Assembly (NCBI GenBank): GCA_017520935.1
Contig: JAFXEF010000008.1
Coordinates: forward strand, 1 to 64,000
Source of the DNA: Bacteroidaceae bacterium
GTDB lineage: Bacteria > Bacteroidota > Bacteroidia > Bacteroidales > Bacteroidaceae
DNA length: 64,000 nucleotides
Direction of reading: 5' to 3'
The position numbers and the translations under genes were made by a program. Below the pieces are notes generated by a model that was not told where the DNA came from, ran no database searches, and saw only the letters and a program-made list of their open reading frames with translations. Positions 45,972-54,843 of this stretch are shown piece by piece (position 1 is the first letter of the stretch; every line of letters starts with the position of its first letter).

Positions 45972-46727
45972 CTATCTTCTCACTACTATCCCCCGTTCGC
46001 TGAGTGCTTGTTTGAGCACAGGAATCGGTATTTCGCCGTAGTGGAAGATGCTGGCTGCAAGAGCAGCATCGGCGCGACCGTGTGTGAGCACATCGGCAAT
46101 GTCATCGATACTGCCGGCTCCGCCCGAAGCGATGATGGGGATTCGCAGGTGTTGGGCCAATCGGGCAAAGGTGTCGCAGGGATAGCCTTGGCGTGTGCCG
46201 TCGTGGTTCATTGAGGTGAACAGCAGTTCGCCTGCCCCGCGTTCCTGTGCCTCATGTGCCCAGGCAAAGAGCTCCTTGTCTGTATTGCGCTTGCCACCAT
46301 GCGTGGTCGCCAACCACTGGCCGTCGGTAAGGCGGGCATCAATGGCGATGACTACAAATTGCGAACCATACTTCGAGGCAATCTCGTCAATGAGGCTCGG
46401 GTTGCGTATGGCAGCACTGTTGATGCTCACCTTGTCGGCACCGGCATCGAGCAGTCGGGCTGCATCGTCCAGTGTGCTGATACCCCCACCTACGGTGAAG
46501 GGGATGTCAATGGACTCGGCGATGCGGTTCACCAAGTGAGTGAAGGTATTGCGCCCCTCCTGGGTGGCACTGATATCGAGGTAGACGAGTTCATCGGCTC
46601 CCTCGCTGGCATACTTGCTACCGAGAGCGACAGCATCGCCTACATCGCGTAGTCCTTCGAAATTGATACCCTTGACTGTGCGCCCATCTTTGACATCTAA
46701 GCAGGGTATGATACGTTTGGCTAACAT
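45972..46727 (-). CDS. hisF: Imidazole glycerol phosphate synthase, cyclase subunit
   Basis: HisF takes ammonia from HisH and makes imidazole glycerol phosphate and AICAR. The 251 residues form the usual TIM barrel starting MLAKRIIPCLDVKDGRTVKG with the catalytic Asp 11, and the second catalytic Asp lies in FVVIAIDARL (about 130). Phosphate-binding loops (TVGGGIST, SGGAGSIDD) are intact. Upstream lies the inverted element between hisF and hisA; hisIE follows. Confidence 0.97.
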   Translation of the reverse strand: MLAKRIIPCLDVKDGRTVKGINFEGLRDVGDAVALGSKYASEGADELVYLDISATQEGRNTFTHLVNRIAESIDIPFTVGGGISTLDDAARLLDAGADKVSINSAAIRNPSLIDEIASKYGSQFVVIAIDARLTDGQWLATTHGGKRNTDKELFAWAHEAQERGAGELLFTSMNHDGTRQGYPCDTFARLAQHLRIPIIASGGAGSIDDIADVLTHGRADAALAASIFHYGEIPIPVLKQALSERGIVVRR

Positions 46728-46739
46728 CTTCTTAGTTGT

Positions 46740-46865
46740 GGCTCCCCTTCCCCTCCGAAGGAGGGGTGAATAATCATCACGGGAGTTTTTTATTTATTAT
46801 ACACTTCATTATTAATTGGGGAGGACTCAGTAATTCCCCTCCTTGGAAGGAGTTAGGAGAGGCCT
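46740..46865. repeat. Dispersed bipartite inverted element, copy c (hisA/hisF gap)
   Basis: The left arm (46740-46766, GGCTCCCCTTCC..., core CTCCGAAGGAG) and right arm (46836-46865, core CTCCTTGGAAGGAG, ending AGGCCT) face each other about 70 nt apart. The right arm overlaps the last codons of hisA (RRGLS). The gap holds no gene. Confidence 0.8.
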
Positions 46866-47575
46866 CTTCTTATCTCTTCCAATGTAATCCGTCCCTCATA
46901 GATTGCCTTCCCTACGATAACGTGGCGCAGGTTCATCTCATTGAGACGGAATATGTCGTCCATGGCGCTGATGCCGCCACTCACGATGATCTCCTGCTCG
47001 GGGTATGCCGTTTGTAGGCGGGTGTAGAGGTCAAAGGATGGCCCCTGCAGCATGCCGTCCTTGGAGATATCGGTACAGATGACCTCACGTAGCCCGTGGG
47101 GACGGAAGCGGTCAATAAGTTCCTCGATGGTCTGCTCCGATTGCTCCAACCATCCATGGATGGCCACGCGGCCATCGTTGACATCGGCACCGAGGATGAG
47201 GCGTTCGCCTCCGTACTGTTCAAGCCAATGGGCAAACAATTCGGGTTGGCTCACTGCCACGCTACCTATGATAAGGTGGTGAGCACCAGCGTTGAAGGCA
47301 TCGCGCAAGGCTTCGTCGCTCTTGATGCCGCCACCCCATTCTATATCGAGTGAGGTGCGCGTGGCAATCTCTTCCAATACGTGCAGGTTGCGGGGACTAC
47401 TGCTCTTGGCTCCATCGAGGTCTACGAGGTGCAGACGCCGTATGCCTACGTCCTGATAGCGCAGTGCCATGTCGAGTGGTGAAGCATCGTACTGCTTCTT
47501 TTGGTTGTAGTCACCTTTGGTAAGGCGCACACATTTGCCGTTGATGAGGTCTATGGCAGGGATTATATTGATCAT
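46853..47575 (-). CDS. hisA: Phosphoribosylformimino-5-aminoimidazole carboxamide ribotide isomerase
   Basis: HisA performs the Amadori-type isomerisation of ProFAR to PRFAR. The 240 residues form a TIM barrel with the first catalytic Asp in INIIPAIDLINGKCVR and the second in LILGADVNDGRV, plus phosphate loops (WGGGIKS, SGGISAMDD). It begins its own transcription unit, with a promoter at 47604-47635. Its last codons overlap the right arm of a dispersed repeat. Confidence 0.96.
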   Translation of the reverse strand: MINIIPAIDLINGKCVRLTKGDYNQKKQYDASPLDMALRYQDVGIRRLHLVDLDGAKSSSPRNLHVLEEIATRTSLDIEWGGGIKSDEALRDAFNAGAHHLIIGSVAVSQPELFAHWLEQYGGERLILGADVNDGRVAIHGWLEQSEQTIEELIDRFRPHGLREVICTDISKDGMLQGPSFDLYTRLQTAYPEQEIIVSGGISAMDDIFRLNEMNLRHVIVGKAIYEGRITLEEIRRGLS

Positions 47576-47603
47576 ACTCTACTAATACTTTTGTATGCAT
47601 CGA

Positions 47604-47635
47604 CAAAATTAGTGCAAGCCAAGAGAAAACGCAAA
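47604..47635 (-). promoter_or_regulatory. hisA promoter
   Basis: On the minus strand TTTG (47632-47635), exactly 20 nt, and TAATTTTG (47604-47611) match the consensus and lie 29 nt before hisA. The spacer contains CTTGCAC as in the dsbD promoter. It makes hisA-hisF-hisIE independent of the hisG leader. Confidence 0.8.
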
Positions 47636-47836
47636 TTTCTTTAATTATATTTTCCTCCTTGTCACTCGGCAGAGATTAAGATTGATTATTTCTGCTCTTG
47701 TTTGGGCCTGTAATGAACGAGAAGCCCACACCTTACGGTATAGACTTCTCTTATAAATCATTTGAAAAAGTTTTACACTTTTTCTTGCGAGTCATAGGCA
47801 TGCTTCATGTCCTTGCGCCTCGTAGGGGCGTTCACG

Positions 47837-48016
47837 TCATTTCTTGTTCCACAGATCCCCCCATGTACCACGACGTCCGTTGGTCATGTTGGCATCAGCG
47901 TCGGTGATATCATCTGAAATCTCGAATGTATTTGTAGCACTTGAGGTGGCTATCATCTCTGCAGCCTCGATGTTCATAGCCTCCATGGTGGGGGCGATAT
48001 ATGCTATCTTATCCAT
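47837..48016 (-). CDS. 59-residue peptide with C-terminal RRGTWGDLW motif
   Basis: The minus-strand frame from ATG 48016 to TGA 47837 starts MDKIAYIAPTMEAMNIEAAE and ends NGRRGTWGDLWNKK. There is no signal peptide or membrane helix; the middle is acidic and polar (FEISDDITDADANMT). It lies 27 nt after the stop of the large secreted protein gene, in the same direction, so it is probably co-transcribed. I associate the N-terminal P-T-M-E segment plus a C-terminal RRG-x-WG-x-LW end with uncharacterised short Bacteroidales proteins, from memory only. It may be a precursor peptide or a small regulatory protein; no modifying enzyme lies next to it. Confidence is moderate because it is short. Confidence 0.6.
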   Translation of the reverse strand: MDKIAYIAPTMEAMNIEAAEMIATSSATNTFEISDDITDADANMTNGRRGTWGDLWNKK

Positions 48017-48043
48017 TTTATTTAAGTCTTTAGGTTTATAAAC

Positions 48044-51000
48044 TTACTTTACAACTTTCTTTCCGTTCACGATGTAGATACCCTTCTCCATTTTCTCGAC
48101 GCGGCGGCCCATGAGGTCGTAGATGGCTGTTGACTGTAATCTGTAGTCCGTTGTCATCTCAATGCCTGTGGTGTCGTCATCGCCGAAACGGATGGTGAGT
48201 GAGCGTACGCCTTGTGTCGCCGGTACATTCAGGTATGCTTTGTGGTTGTAGACGTTGAAGGATGATTCTTTGCGGTAGAAGCCAGCCTTCTCGTTCTCGA
48301 CTGTGAGCACATAGTTGGTGCTACCATCGGTGGGGAGGGTTATCTCCTGATACTCGGCATTGCCGGCATAGCCACGGAGCAGGTTGCCTGTGACAGGGGT
48401 ACCTGCCTGGGAGGTGTATTCGAAGTTGTAGGTGTCGGCTGTACCACGCAGCACGGCACCGGTCTTGGCGGGGATGATGCCGTTGGCAATCTCAGTCATG
48501 GTGATGGTACCCTCATTGCCGTTCATCACGGGGGCTGTGGTGGCCACATAGGCTGTCACGCCCTCGGGGATCAGTGCCGATGTGTTGGAGTAGAAGGTGG
48601 CAATGCCGTGCTCGCCGATGGTGACTGTTTCGGGGGTGACCTTTGTCAGGTAGAATCTACTGCCGGTGTCGCTACCTGTGGCGTTACTGCTGTTCCACAA
48701 GGCCAAGTAGTCACCGCGTTTGTTCCAGTAGTTGTTGCCCTCGCTGGCCATACGGATGTAGCTTGCGGTGTTGTTGTCTTCCAGATTTAGTGTGCCATAG
48801 AATGTGGTGGTGTGGGTGGTGTTGTCGTGAGCCACCATAGATGCGCGGGCATTGGCCTCACTACCGTTCATGCCCAATACCTTGTATAGTCCGGTGGTGT
48901 AGTTGTAGATCTTGAATCCGCCACCATCCTGGCTCACGAATGCCCAATACCCCGTCTCATCTGCTACGGCTGTGCTGTTGGTCAGCTTGAGGTTACCGTT
49001 GCCATCGGTATAGGCAGCATTGAGGCTGACATAGCTACCTCCATGATGACGGATGGTATAGAACGGGGTGTTCTGGTCTATGTAGCTGACGTAGATGGTA
49101 GTGCCGTCAATGTTGACAATGGTCATCTTGCCCTCTACTTCGGCAGGGGTAATGTCATCCTTCAGAATATAATTGAGAGTTCGGATGGTAGCCCCATTCT
49201 TAAACTCCTGTCCATCGAAAGTCACGGTAGCTGAGGCATCGCCAAGCACGGTCACCAGATAGTCTTTGTAGGTAGGCTCAAACTCGCACATCTCCCATAG
49301 GGAGCAGGCGTTGCCGCTGCCAGGGCCACCAGAGTGGGTGTTTGGTTTCAAACCAGCACATGTACCATCGTTTGAGGTGGAATTATTGTTGAGGAACTTG
49401 TCGCCAGTGATACCAAAGGTGACTACGTTAGCTGTGTGGGTGGGCACTCCTAACGTCCATGCAGTGTTCTTTGTAGTGCTGGCCGTTACCTTGGATCCAT
49501 CACTGTTGATATACTTACCCGACACTACGCTCTTGATATACCATGTTCCCTCGGTTGTTCCAGGCTCGAACATGAAATAGGTGGGCTCGCTTGAACGACC
49601 GTTGATTATCGTACCATTGTCACTGATGAATCCTGAGTGGTCTGTTGCTTTGCACTCAAGCGTATAGAACATCTCGGGGTTGATGGATGTGACCACCGTG
49701 GGTGGGGTGTACACTACAGTGATTTTACCGTTCTCCTTGTCAACGGTTACCTCAGAGGTATGGTTGACTATTGTCTTCACCTCCACATCTGCGGCAGTAA
49801 GGAACTCCGTGACGGTGACGGTTGAGCCATTGGCATACTCAGTGCCATCAAAAATGACTTTACCATTGGCATGGCCGGTAATCTCCACTGTATACTCGAG
49901 AGTATACACGTTGGGATTCTCGATGATTTGCATCACTGAGCCGTGATCGTTCCAGGTCCAGTTGCGCAGAGCTGTTGTGGCTTCGTTGTTTGCGATGCAT
50001 GCAAAATAGATAGACTCATCGTTGTAGCCGCCTCCTGCATGGAAGCTGAAAGTACCTGCGTGGTTACCCTCATTGACGCGTATGCCGTCAAGTGCGGTCT
50101 TGGTCTCCGTGAACTTATAGTCTCTTCCACTGCGTGTCAAATAAGCCTTGCGCTCGGGTTGATATAGGTAGTACTTGCCCTCTTCGAGGATGATACGCCA
50201 CACAGTGGTCTCGTCAAAAGGGTTTACTTCCTCCTTATATTTAGCAACGGAGGCTTCATTGCTGGGCTCGCCGTTTGGGAAACTGCTCGCACCTCGCACG
50301 CTGACATACTCGTTGGTGATGGTGCTGTTATATGCCCAATATCCCATGTTGTTCTTGGACTTGATCTGATAGAGCTTATAGTTCTTCAGCTCCGAGAGTG
50401 AGGTCACCTCTTTGTATGGCTCTGCGCTTAAGGTATAGGTTATCGTCACCTTGCGGTCTTCGAGGGCTACTGCGCCATCGTAGTTCTCTACTGTGGCGGG
50501 GGTCACCTGCTCGGCTGAGAAGTACTGGGTAGCACGGATGGTGCCGCCATCCTTGGTCTCGATATTGGCATACACGGCACCGCCGAGCGTGTTGTCCGGG
50601 AGGCCGGTGACCTCTACGGTGTAGAGCTGCTCCTGCTGCATGTCACCCTTGATGCTCACCTGGCTACCACGCATATACTCAGCAGGGATGTCGTAGGTGC
50701 CGTCGCCATTGATGACGCTGTAGGGCACGCTCACCTCCACCCAGTTGGGGTTGCCGTTATCGTCGAGCTGCTGCGATGCATTCACATTGTATCCATACTT
50801 GAGGATAAAGCCATACTGCACGAATCCGGGAGCAGGCACTATCTTCACCTTCAGAGGTTGCCCGTAAGCAGCACTGTAATTTTGAAGAGCGCTTTCGTCT
50901 ACAGCCAGTTTAATATCACCATTGAGCTGCGATGCATTCACGGCTACCTTGTCGCCATGCACATCGAGCATGACATCGATGTATCCTCCACCATTCGAGA

Positions 51001-52168
51001 TGATGTCGTTTGCTCCTGCGGGGTTACGGTTGTCCCAGTCCACCTTGTAGCGCATGCGATAGAGACCGGTCGGGGTTCCAGCCGGAACGGTAAACTTGGG
51101 TACACCGGCACCAATGGTGTTGCCGTTGGCCGTTGTGGTGCCGTCGCTCTTGTACCATGTTCCGTCTATCTGTGCAGCGCTGTAGCTTACGATTTCACTG
51201 CCAACGGCAGGTGTGCCGTCCGCATTAACCTCATAGTCGAATCGGCCATCGTTGTTCCAGTCTACATATACATAGCCACTCATCCAGTTGCCCGAGTAGC
51301 CGAATGTGGGCTGCACTTCAGCGCCGGCCTTGGCTGAGAACACGCTCTTGGCTGTATTGTCGCTATATACCTTGCCGTTGATGGCTGCCGATGAGTAGCT
51401 GACACCTGCCGAGGTGAGGCCTACACTGTTGAGCTTGCGGTCGTTGCGTGTGGTGGCCGCATCCTTCTCATAGGTGAGGGCATACTTGTCGGTCGAGAAG
51501 CGCTTGTCGGGGGTGTTGTCGATGACGATCTCGTCAATGTAGGCATACCAGTCAGCAGCGTCGGCATGGGGTGAGCGCACATCGGGCACGATGACGAGCG
51601 AGTGGATGTCGATACCGCTGTTGGCATTCTCCTCCTTGGAGTAGGAGAAGCCCTTGAAGCTGACCACGATGTCCTGCCAACCCTCCTTGGGCTTGATGTT
51701 ACTGGTCGTGGTGGCCCAAAATTGTTCGTCCTCGCCAGTCTGCCAGTTCCAGCTCTCCTCGATACGTTTGCCGAGCCCAATCACCATCATGCGGCTTTCG
51801 GCGGGCTTGTCCTTGAGGTAGGCCATGATGTGGATATACTGCAGTTGCTTGGTCAGGCGGATTGGCTCCTTGAGGTCGATGCGCACGCCGAAGGTGTTGC
51901 TCCCGTGGCGGCTGCGGCGCAGCTTCACTACGTTGCCGGTGGTGTTGGGGGCTTTGCCCAGTACTTCGTCAACCTTGGTGTCGGGGTTGGCTACCACGCC
52001 AGCCTCCCAGTCGATGATAGGGGTCTCGGCACGGAAGGGGCTCTCCTCCCATGAGTCGTACACACTGATGGCCTTGTAGTCTTCCGTGTCGAATGTTATC
52101 GTGGTCTGTGCCTGTGCGGTGAGTCCGAAAAACATCAACGCAGCAGAAAGGATGATATTCTTTTTCAT
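48044..52168 (-). CDS. Large secreted GEVED-type protein with repeated beta domains and type IX-like sorting tail
   Basis: The 1374-residue protein has a signal peptide (ending GLTAQAQ), an N-terminal carbohydrate-binding-like beta domain (about 20-215), and a GEVED-like domain (about 290-415, WMSGYVYVDWNNDGRFDYEV). Three related modules follow that contain YTVEITG/YLVTVLG ... VTFDGQEFKNG or VIFDGTEYANG and a K-x-x-VVYT end. Ricin-type-like or RNI stretches (YYLYQPERKAYL) lie between them. The end (DLMGRRVEKMEKGIYIVNGKKVVK) is the sorting-tail form. No catalytic motif was recognised. It lies 40 nt downstream of the fucosidase and probably binds host glycans or peptidoglycan-like surfaces; this is inferred. 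Confidence 0.75.
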   Translation of the reverse strand: MKKNIILSAALMFFGLTAQAQTTITFDTEDYKAISVYDSWEESPFRAETPIIDWEAGVVANPDTKVDEVLGKAPNTTGNVVKLRRSRHGSNTFGVRIDLKEPIRLTKQLQYIHIMAYLKDKPAESRMMVIGLGKRIEESWNWQTGEDEQFWATTTSNIKPKEGWQDIVVSFKGFSYSKEENANSGIDIHSLVIVPDVRSPHADAADWYAYIDEIVIDNTPDKRFSTDKYALTYEKDAATTRNDRKLNSVGLTSAGVSYSSAAINGKVYSDNTAKSVFSAKAGAEVQPTFGYSGNWMSGYVYVDWNNDGRFDYEVNADGTPAVGSEIVSYSAAQIDGTWYKSDGTTTANGNTIGAGVPKFTVPAGTPTGLYRMRYKVDWDNRNPAGANDIISNGGGYIDVMLDVHGDKVAVNASQLNGDIKLAVDESALQNYSAAYGQPLKVKIVPAPGFVQYGFILKYGYNVNASQQLDDNGNPNWVEVSVPYSVINGDGTYDIPAEYMRGSQVSIKGDMQQEQLYTVEVTGLPDNTLGGAVYANIETKDGGTIRATQYFSAEQVTPATVENYDGAVALEDRKVTITYTLSAEPYKEVTSLSELKNYKLYQIKSKNNMGYWAYNSTITNEYVSVRGASSFPNGEPSNEASVAKYKEEVNPFDETTVWRIILEEGKYYLYQPERKAYLTRSGRDYKFTETKTALDGIRVNEGNHAGTFSFHAGGGYNDESIYFACIANNEATTALRNWTWNDHGSVMQIIENPNVYTLEYTVEITGHANGKVIFDGTEYANGSTVTVTEFLTAADVEVKTIVNHTSEVTVDKENGKITVVYTPPTVVTSINPEMFYTLECKATDHSGFISDNGTIINGRSSEPTYFMFEPGTTEGTWYIKSVVSGKYINSDGSKVTASTTKNTAWTLGVPTHTANVVTFGITGDKFLNNNSTSNDGTCAGLKPNTHSGGPGSGNACSLWEMCEFEPTYKDYLVTVLGDASATVTFDGQEFKNGATIRTLNYILKDDITPAEVEGKMTIVNIDGTTIYVSYIDQNTPFYTIRHHGGSYVSLNAAYTDGNGNLKLTNSTAVADETGYWAFVSQDGGGFKIYNYTTGLYKVLGMNGSEANARASMVAHDNTTHTTTFYGTLNLEDNNTASYIRMASEGNNYWNKRGDYLALWNSSNATGSDTGSRFYLTKVTPETVTIGEHGIATFYSNTSALIPEGVTAYVATTAPVMNGNEGTITMTEIANGIIPAKTGAVLRGTADTYNFEYTSQAGTPVTGNLLRGYAGNAEYQEITLPTDGSTNYVLTVENEKAGFYRKESSFNVYNHKAYLNVPATQGVRSLTIRFGDDDTTGIEMTTDYRLQSTAIYDLMGRRVEKMEKGIYIVNGKKVVK

Positions 52169-52208
52169 ATTGTTTCCTGTTTTTTATGGTTAGTGTTGAT
52201 GTTTATGT

Positions 52209-53726
52209 TTAGTATACATTCAAGTTAGAGAGCAAGGGGCAGGCGCGGCTGTCGAGGATGGTGATGCGCAACTGCTTGGCGCTGTATCCGTTGCCGTAGC
52301 TGCTGCTGGTGCTGCCGTTGAGGGGGATGATGCGCTTGTAGCCCACGGTAGTGGTTTGCATGTTGGGGCAGAGTTCGGTCCATGTGGAGCCGTCTTCGCT
52401 GTACTCAATCTTGAAGTCCTTGATGCGCTGTCCCAACTTGATGGGCTCCTGCATCACGAGGTAACGGATGGTCTGTGGAGTCTCCCATGTGAGCGTGATG
52501 GTAGCGTCGAGGTCGTCATCATTGGTACCCCAGTAGGTCTCCTTGTTGCCATCGGTGAGGTTGTCCTTCCCGTAGTTACCATTGGCGCCTCCGTCACGGG
52601 TGTCGTCCACGGTAATGGTGGCTGTCTTGGCCAGGTCGGTAGCTGGAGCGTTGAGTCCCTCCACGGGTACTGCCAGGCGCTGGTGAAGCATCTGACCTAA
52701 TTCCACCAATCTGTTCACCGTATGCTCGGGGAGCACGCCATACTGGTCGGGCGGACAGTTGAGGATGAGCGTGGCATTGCGGCCTACGGTCTCGAGGTAC
52801 ATCTGGAACAGGCGCTCGGCGCTATGTATCCATTCGCCTTGATGCCAGAACCAACCACCACTGGTAGCCTTGGCGTCGCTCTCGCCGGGGTTCCAGAACC
52901 ATCCGTTGATGTCGCCTTCCTCGCGTACAACGGTCTCGGACAGGTAGTCCGTCATGGCCCAGTTGCTCTCACCGGCATAGCCCGACTCGTTGCCAATCCA
53001 GCGGGCCTCGCCACCTACACCCCACATGATGCAGTTGGGGGCAATGCGGTGTACACGGGCACGCAGGTTGGGAACGTCGTAGTAGATCTCGGCATCGATA
53101 TTGCGGCTGCCGCCCTCGCCACCGTAGTAGCCATCGCCACCGCGGGCGCCGTCGAACCACATCTCGAACTGGTCGCTGCCATACTCAGCCAACTCCTCAC
53201 ATTGTTTGAGGAATACTTCGGTCACATAGGTGTCCTTACCATAATGGGCCGAGTTGCGGTCCCATGGAGAGATGTAGAAGCCATATTTCATGTTGTGCTT
53301 GATGCTTGCCTGAGCAAACAGTTCAGGGATGTTGGTCGTGCGGCCATACTCATTACCCGAATTCTTGATGCTGTGCTCGGTAGTCGCTGTGGGCCACAGG
53401 CAGAAGCCGTCGTGGTGCTTCACCACGGCAATGCCGCCGCGCATGCCGGCAGCCTTCACTGAGGTCACCCACTGCTCGGGGTCGGGCTTGCCCAAGGGAG
53501 CGTAGGTCTTCTCGTCTTCATTACCAAAGCCCCATTCAAGGCCGGTAAAGGTATTCATTCCATAGTGGAAGAAGGCGTAAAACTCCGTCTCGTTCCACAA
53601 AATCTGTCGCTTGTGGGGCACAGGGTGACACGGTGCAGGCGCATTGTCCGGGTTGGGCAAGTCGTAGGTCTGTGCAAATCCCACCATCGGCATCATTAGG
53701 CCGAAAAGTAAAGTTCTGATTCTCAT
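52209..53726 (-). CDS. Secreted alpha-L-fucosidase (GH29) with C-terminal carbohydrate-binding domain
   Basis: The protein removes terminal L-fucose, for example from mucin or plant glycans. A signal peptide (MRIRTLLFGLMMPMVGFAQ) precedes the GH29 barrel with FAFFHYGMNTFTGLEWG-like opening, VVKHHDGFCLW, and the nucleophile Asp in FEMWFDGARGG (about residue 192). RNATLILNCPPDQYG closes the catalytic domain. A C-terminal F5/8-type-C-like domain (about 365-505) is present. The shape fits the GH29-B (alpha-1,3/4) group, but the subgroup is uncertain. The start at 53726 is chosen because it begins the signal peptide; an ATG at 53744 is in frame. Confidence 0.92.
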   Translation of the reverse strand: MRIRTLLFGLMMPMVGFAQTYDLPNPDNAPAPCHPVPHKRQILWNETEFYAFFHYGMNTFTGLEWGFGNEDEKTYAPLGKPDPEQWVTSVKAAGMRGGIAVVKHHDGFCLWPTATTEHSIKNSGNEYGRTTNIPELFAQASIKHNMKYGFYISPWDRNSAHYGKDTYVTEVFLKQCEELAEYGSDQFEMWFDGARGGDGYYGGEGGSRNIDAEIYYDVPNLRARVHRIAPNCIMWGVGGEARWIGNESGYAGESNWAMTDYLSETVVREEGDINGWFWNPGESDAKATSGGWFWHQGEWIHSAERLFQMYLETVGRNATLILNCPPDQYGVLPEHTVNRLVELGQMLHQRLAVPVEGLNAPATDLAKTATITVDDTRDGGANGNYGKDNLTDGNKETYWGTNDDDLDATITLTWETPQTIRYLVMQEPIKLGQRIKDFKIEYSEDGSTWTELCPNMQTTTVGYKRIIPLNGSTSSSYGNGYSAKQLRITILDSRACPLLSNLNVY

Positions 53727-53744
53727 AAGCTGGTTCTTAGTCAT

Positions 53745-54196
53745 TAAAGTTATTTCTGTGTGTTACTATTGTTTTTGGTTTCAACTTGTTCTATAATGGC
53801 TTTCACGCTTTACGGGCGTTTTCGGCTGTAAAAATAGGAACCAATTCTGAAAAGATTCTGAAAAAAGAAAGAATTTCAGCAAATCTTTCATTTTTTTATA
53901 CTATTTCCCTTGCGTGTAGCCGAAATTTGGCCCTTGTTTCGTAAAGTCTATCGTTGAATACAAAGATTCGGAAGTTCCTCGTTTTACCACCTCTTATTAG
54001 TCAATAGTTGTAAACAAACAATATTGACGCTTTGCATCTATATTCTTTGGGAATAAGGTGTGGTTAAGGGTACGGCAGCGAACATCATTTCGCATGAGGA
54101 AAAAATGTAAACTAAAGCAAAAGAGGGTGTGCTGCATTCTTTTTTTTACACATCCTTTCCTTGTTGTTCCATTAGGGGAATGACAATTATGTATGC
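53745..54196. other. Intergenic region between hisH and the fucosidase gene
   Basis: About 450 AT-rich nucleotides. No gene was found. On the minus strand AATCTTTG at 53961-53968 is a weak -7 match for the fucosidase gene. Repeated poly-A/T runs near 53850-53900 give weak hairpins only. Confidence 0.5.
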
Positions 54197-54843
54197 TTAC
54201 AACTCCAGAAAGTTTTTAAGGATTTGCGCTCCTACGCCTCCGCTCTTTTCCGGGTGGAATTGTGTGCCGAAGAAGTTGTCGCGGCCAAGAGCCCCGCTGA
54301 ATGCATTTATATAGTGGGAGGTGGCGATGGTGTCGTCGCACAATTCGGGATAGTAGGAGTGGATGTAGTAGATGTAGGCTCCTTCGTCAATCTGATTGAA
54401 AAGCGGTGTGCGTAGGGTAGTAATCTGGTTCCAGCCCATGTGGGGAACTTTCAAAGTTGAAAGTTGAAAGTTGAAAGTTGGCTATCCAGTGTTGACTGTT
54501 GGCTGTTGTCTGTCGTTTGTAGACTGACAAACTTCTTCACTTTCGTACGGAAGATACCCATACACGTTGCGTTACCCTCTTCGCTGCTTTGGCACATCAG
54601 TTGGGTGCCCACGCAGATGCCCAGTACGGGTTGCGTTAGGGTAGGGATGAGGGTGTCGAGACCACGCTCGGCGAGCTTAGCCATGGCGGTGGATGCTTCG
54701 CCCACACCTGGCAATATCACCTTGTCGGCAGTGGTGAGCAGGCACTTGTCATCGGTATACACCCAGTCGGTGCAACCTACGCGGGCCAAGGCGTTGGTCA
54801 CTGAACGTATGTTTCCTGTGTCGTAGTTTACTATGGCTATCAT
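54197..54843 (-). pseudogene. hisH: Imidazole glycerol phosphate synthase, glutaminase subunit; split by a heptamer tract
   Basis: HisH releases ammonia from glutamine for HisF. The N-terminal part (54843 to 54451) has the nucleophile Cys 77 (LGICVGTQLM). The C-terminal part (54454 to 54197) has the His-Glu pair in FGTQFHPEKSG and the start of VPHMGWNQI. Both catalytic halves are intact, but they are in different frames. A heptamer-based insert between VKKFV and KVPHMGWN ends in a TGA. One added unit (or two lost) would join the frames, giving a full-length HisH with a long, Ser/Gln/Phe-rich loop. It overlaps hisB by 4 nt (ATGA). It may be a phase-variable gene, a pseudogene or an assembly error. 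Confidence 0.85.
54453..54522. repeat. Heptamer tract inside hisH
   Basis: Ten consecutive 7-nt units on the plus strand: AAAGTTG four times (54453-54480), then GCTATCC, AGTGTTG, ACTGTTG, GCTGTTG, TCTGTCG and TTTGTAG. Since 7 leaves 1 modulo 3, each gain or loss of a unit shifts the frame. Confidence 0.9.

Noticed and set aside
47698..47907. 69-residue plus-strand frame
   Set aside because: Overlaps the minus-strand RRGTWGDLW peptide gene, and has no promoter or family features.
54453..54522. Heptamer tract taken as a CRISPR array
   Set aside because: Units of 7 nt without spacers; no cas genes. No CRISPR was seen in the window.
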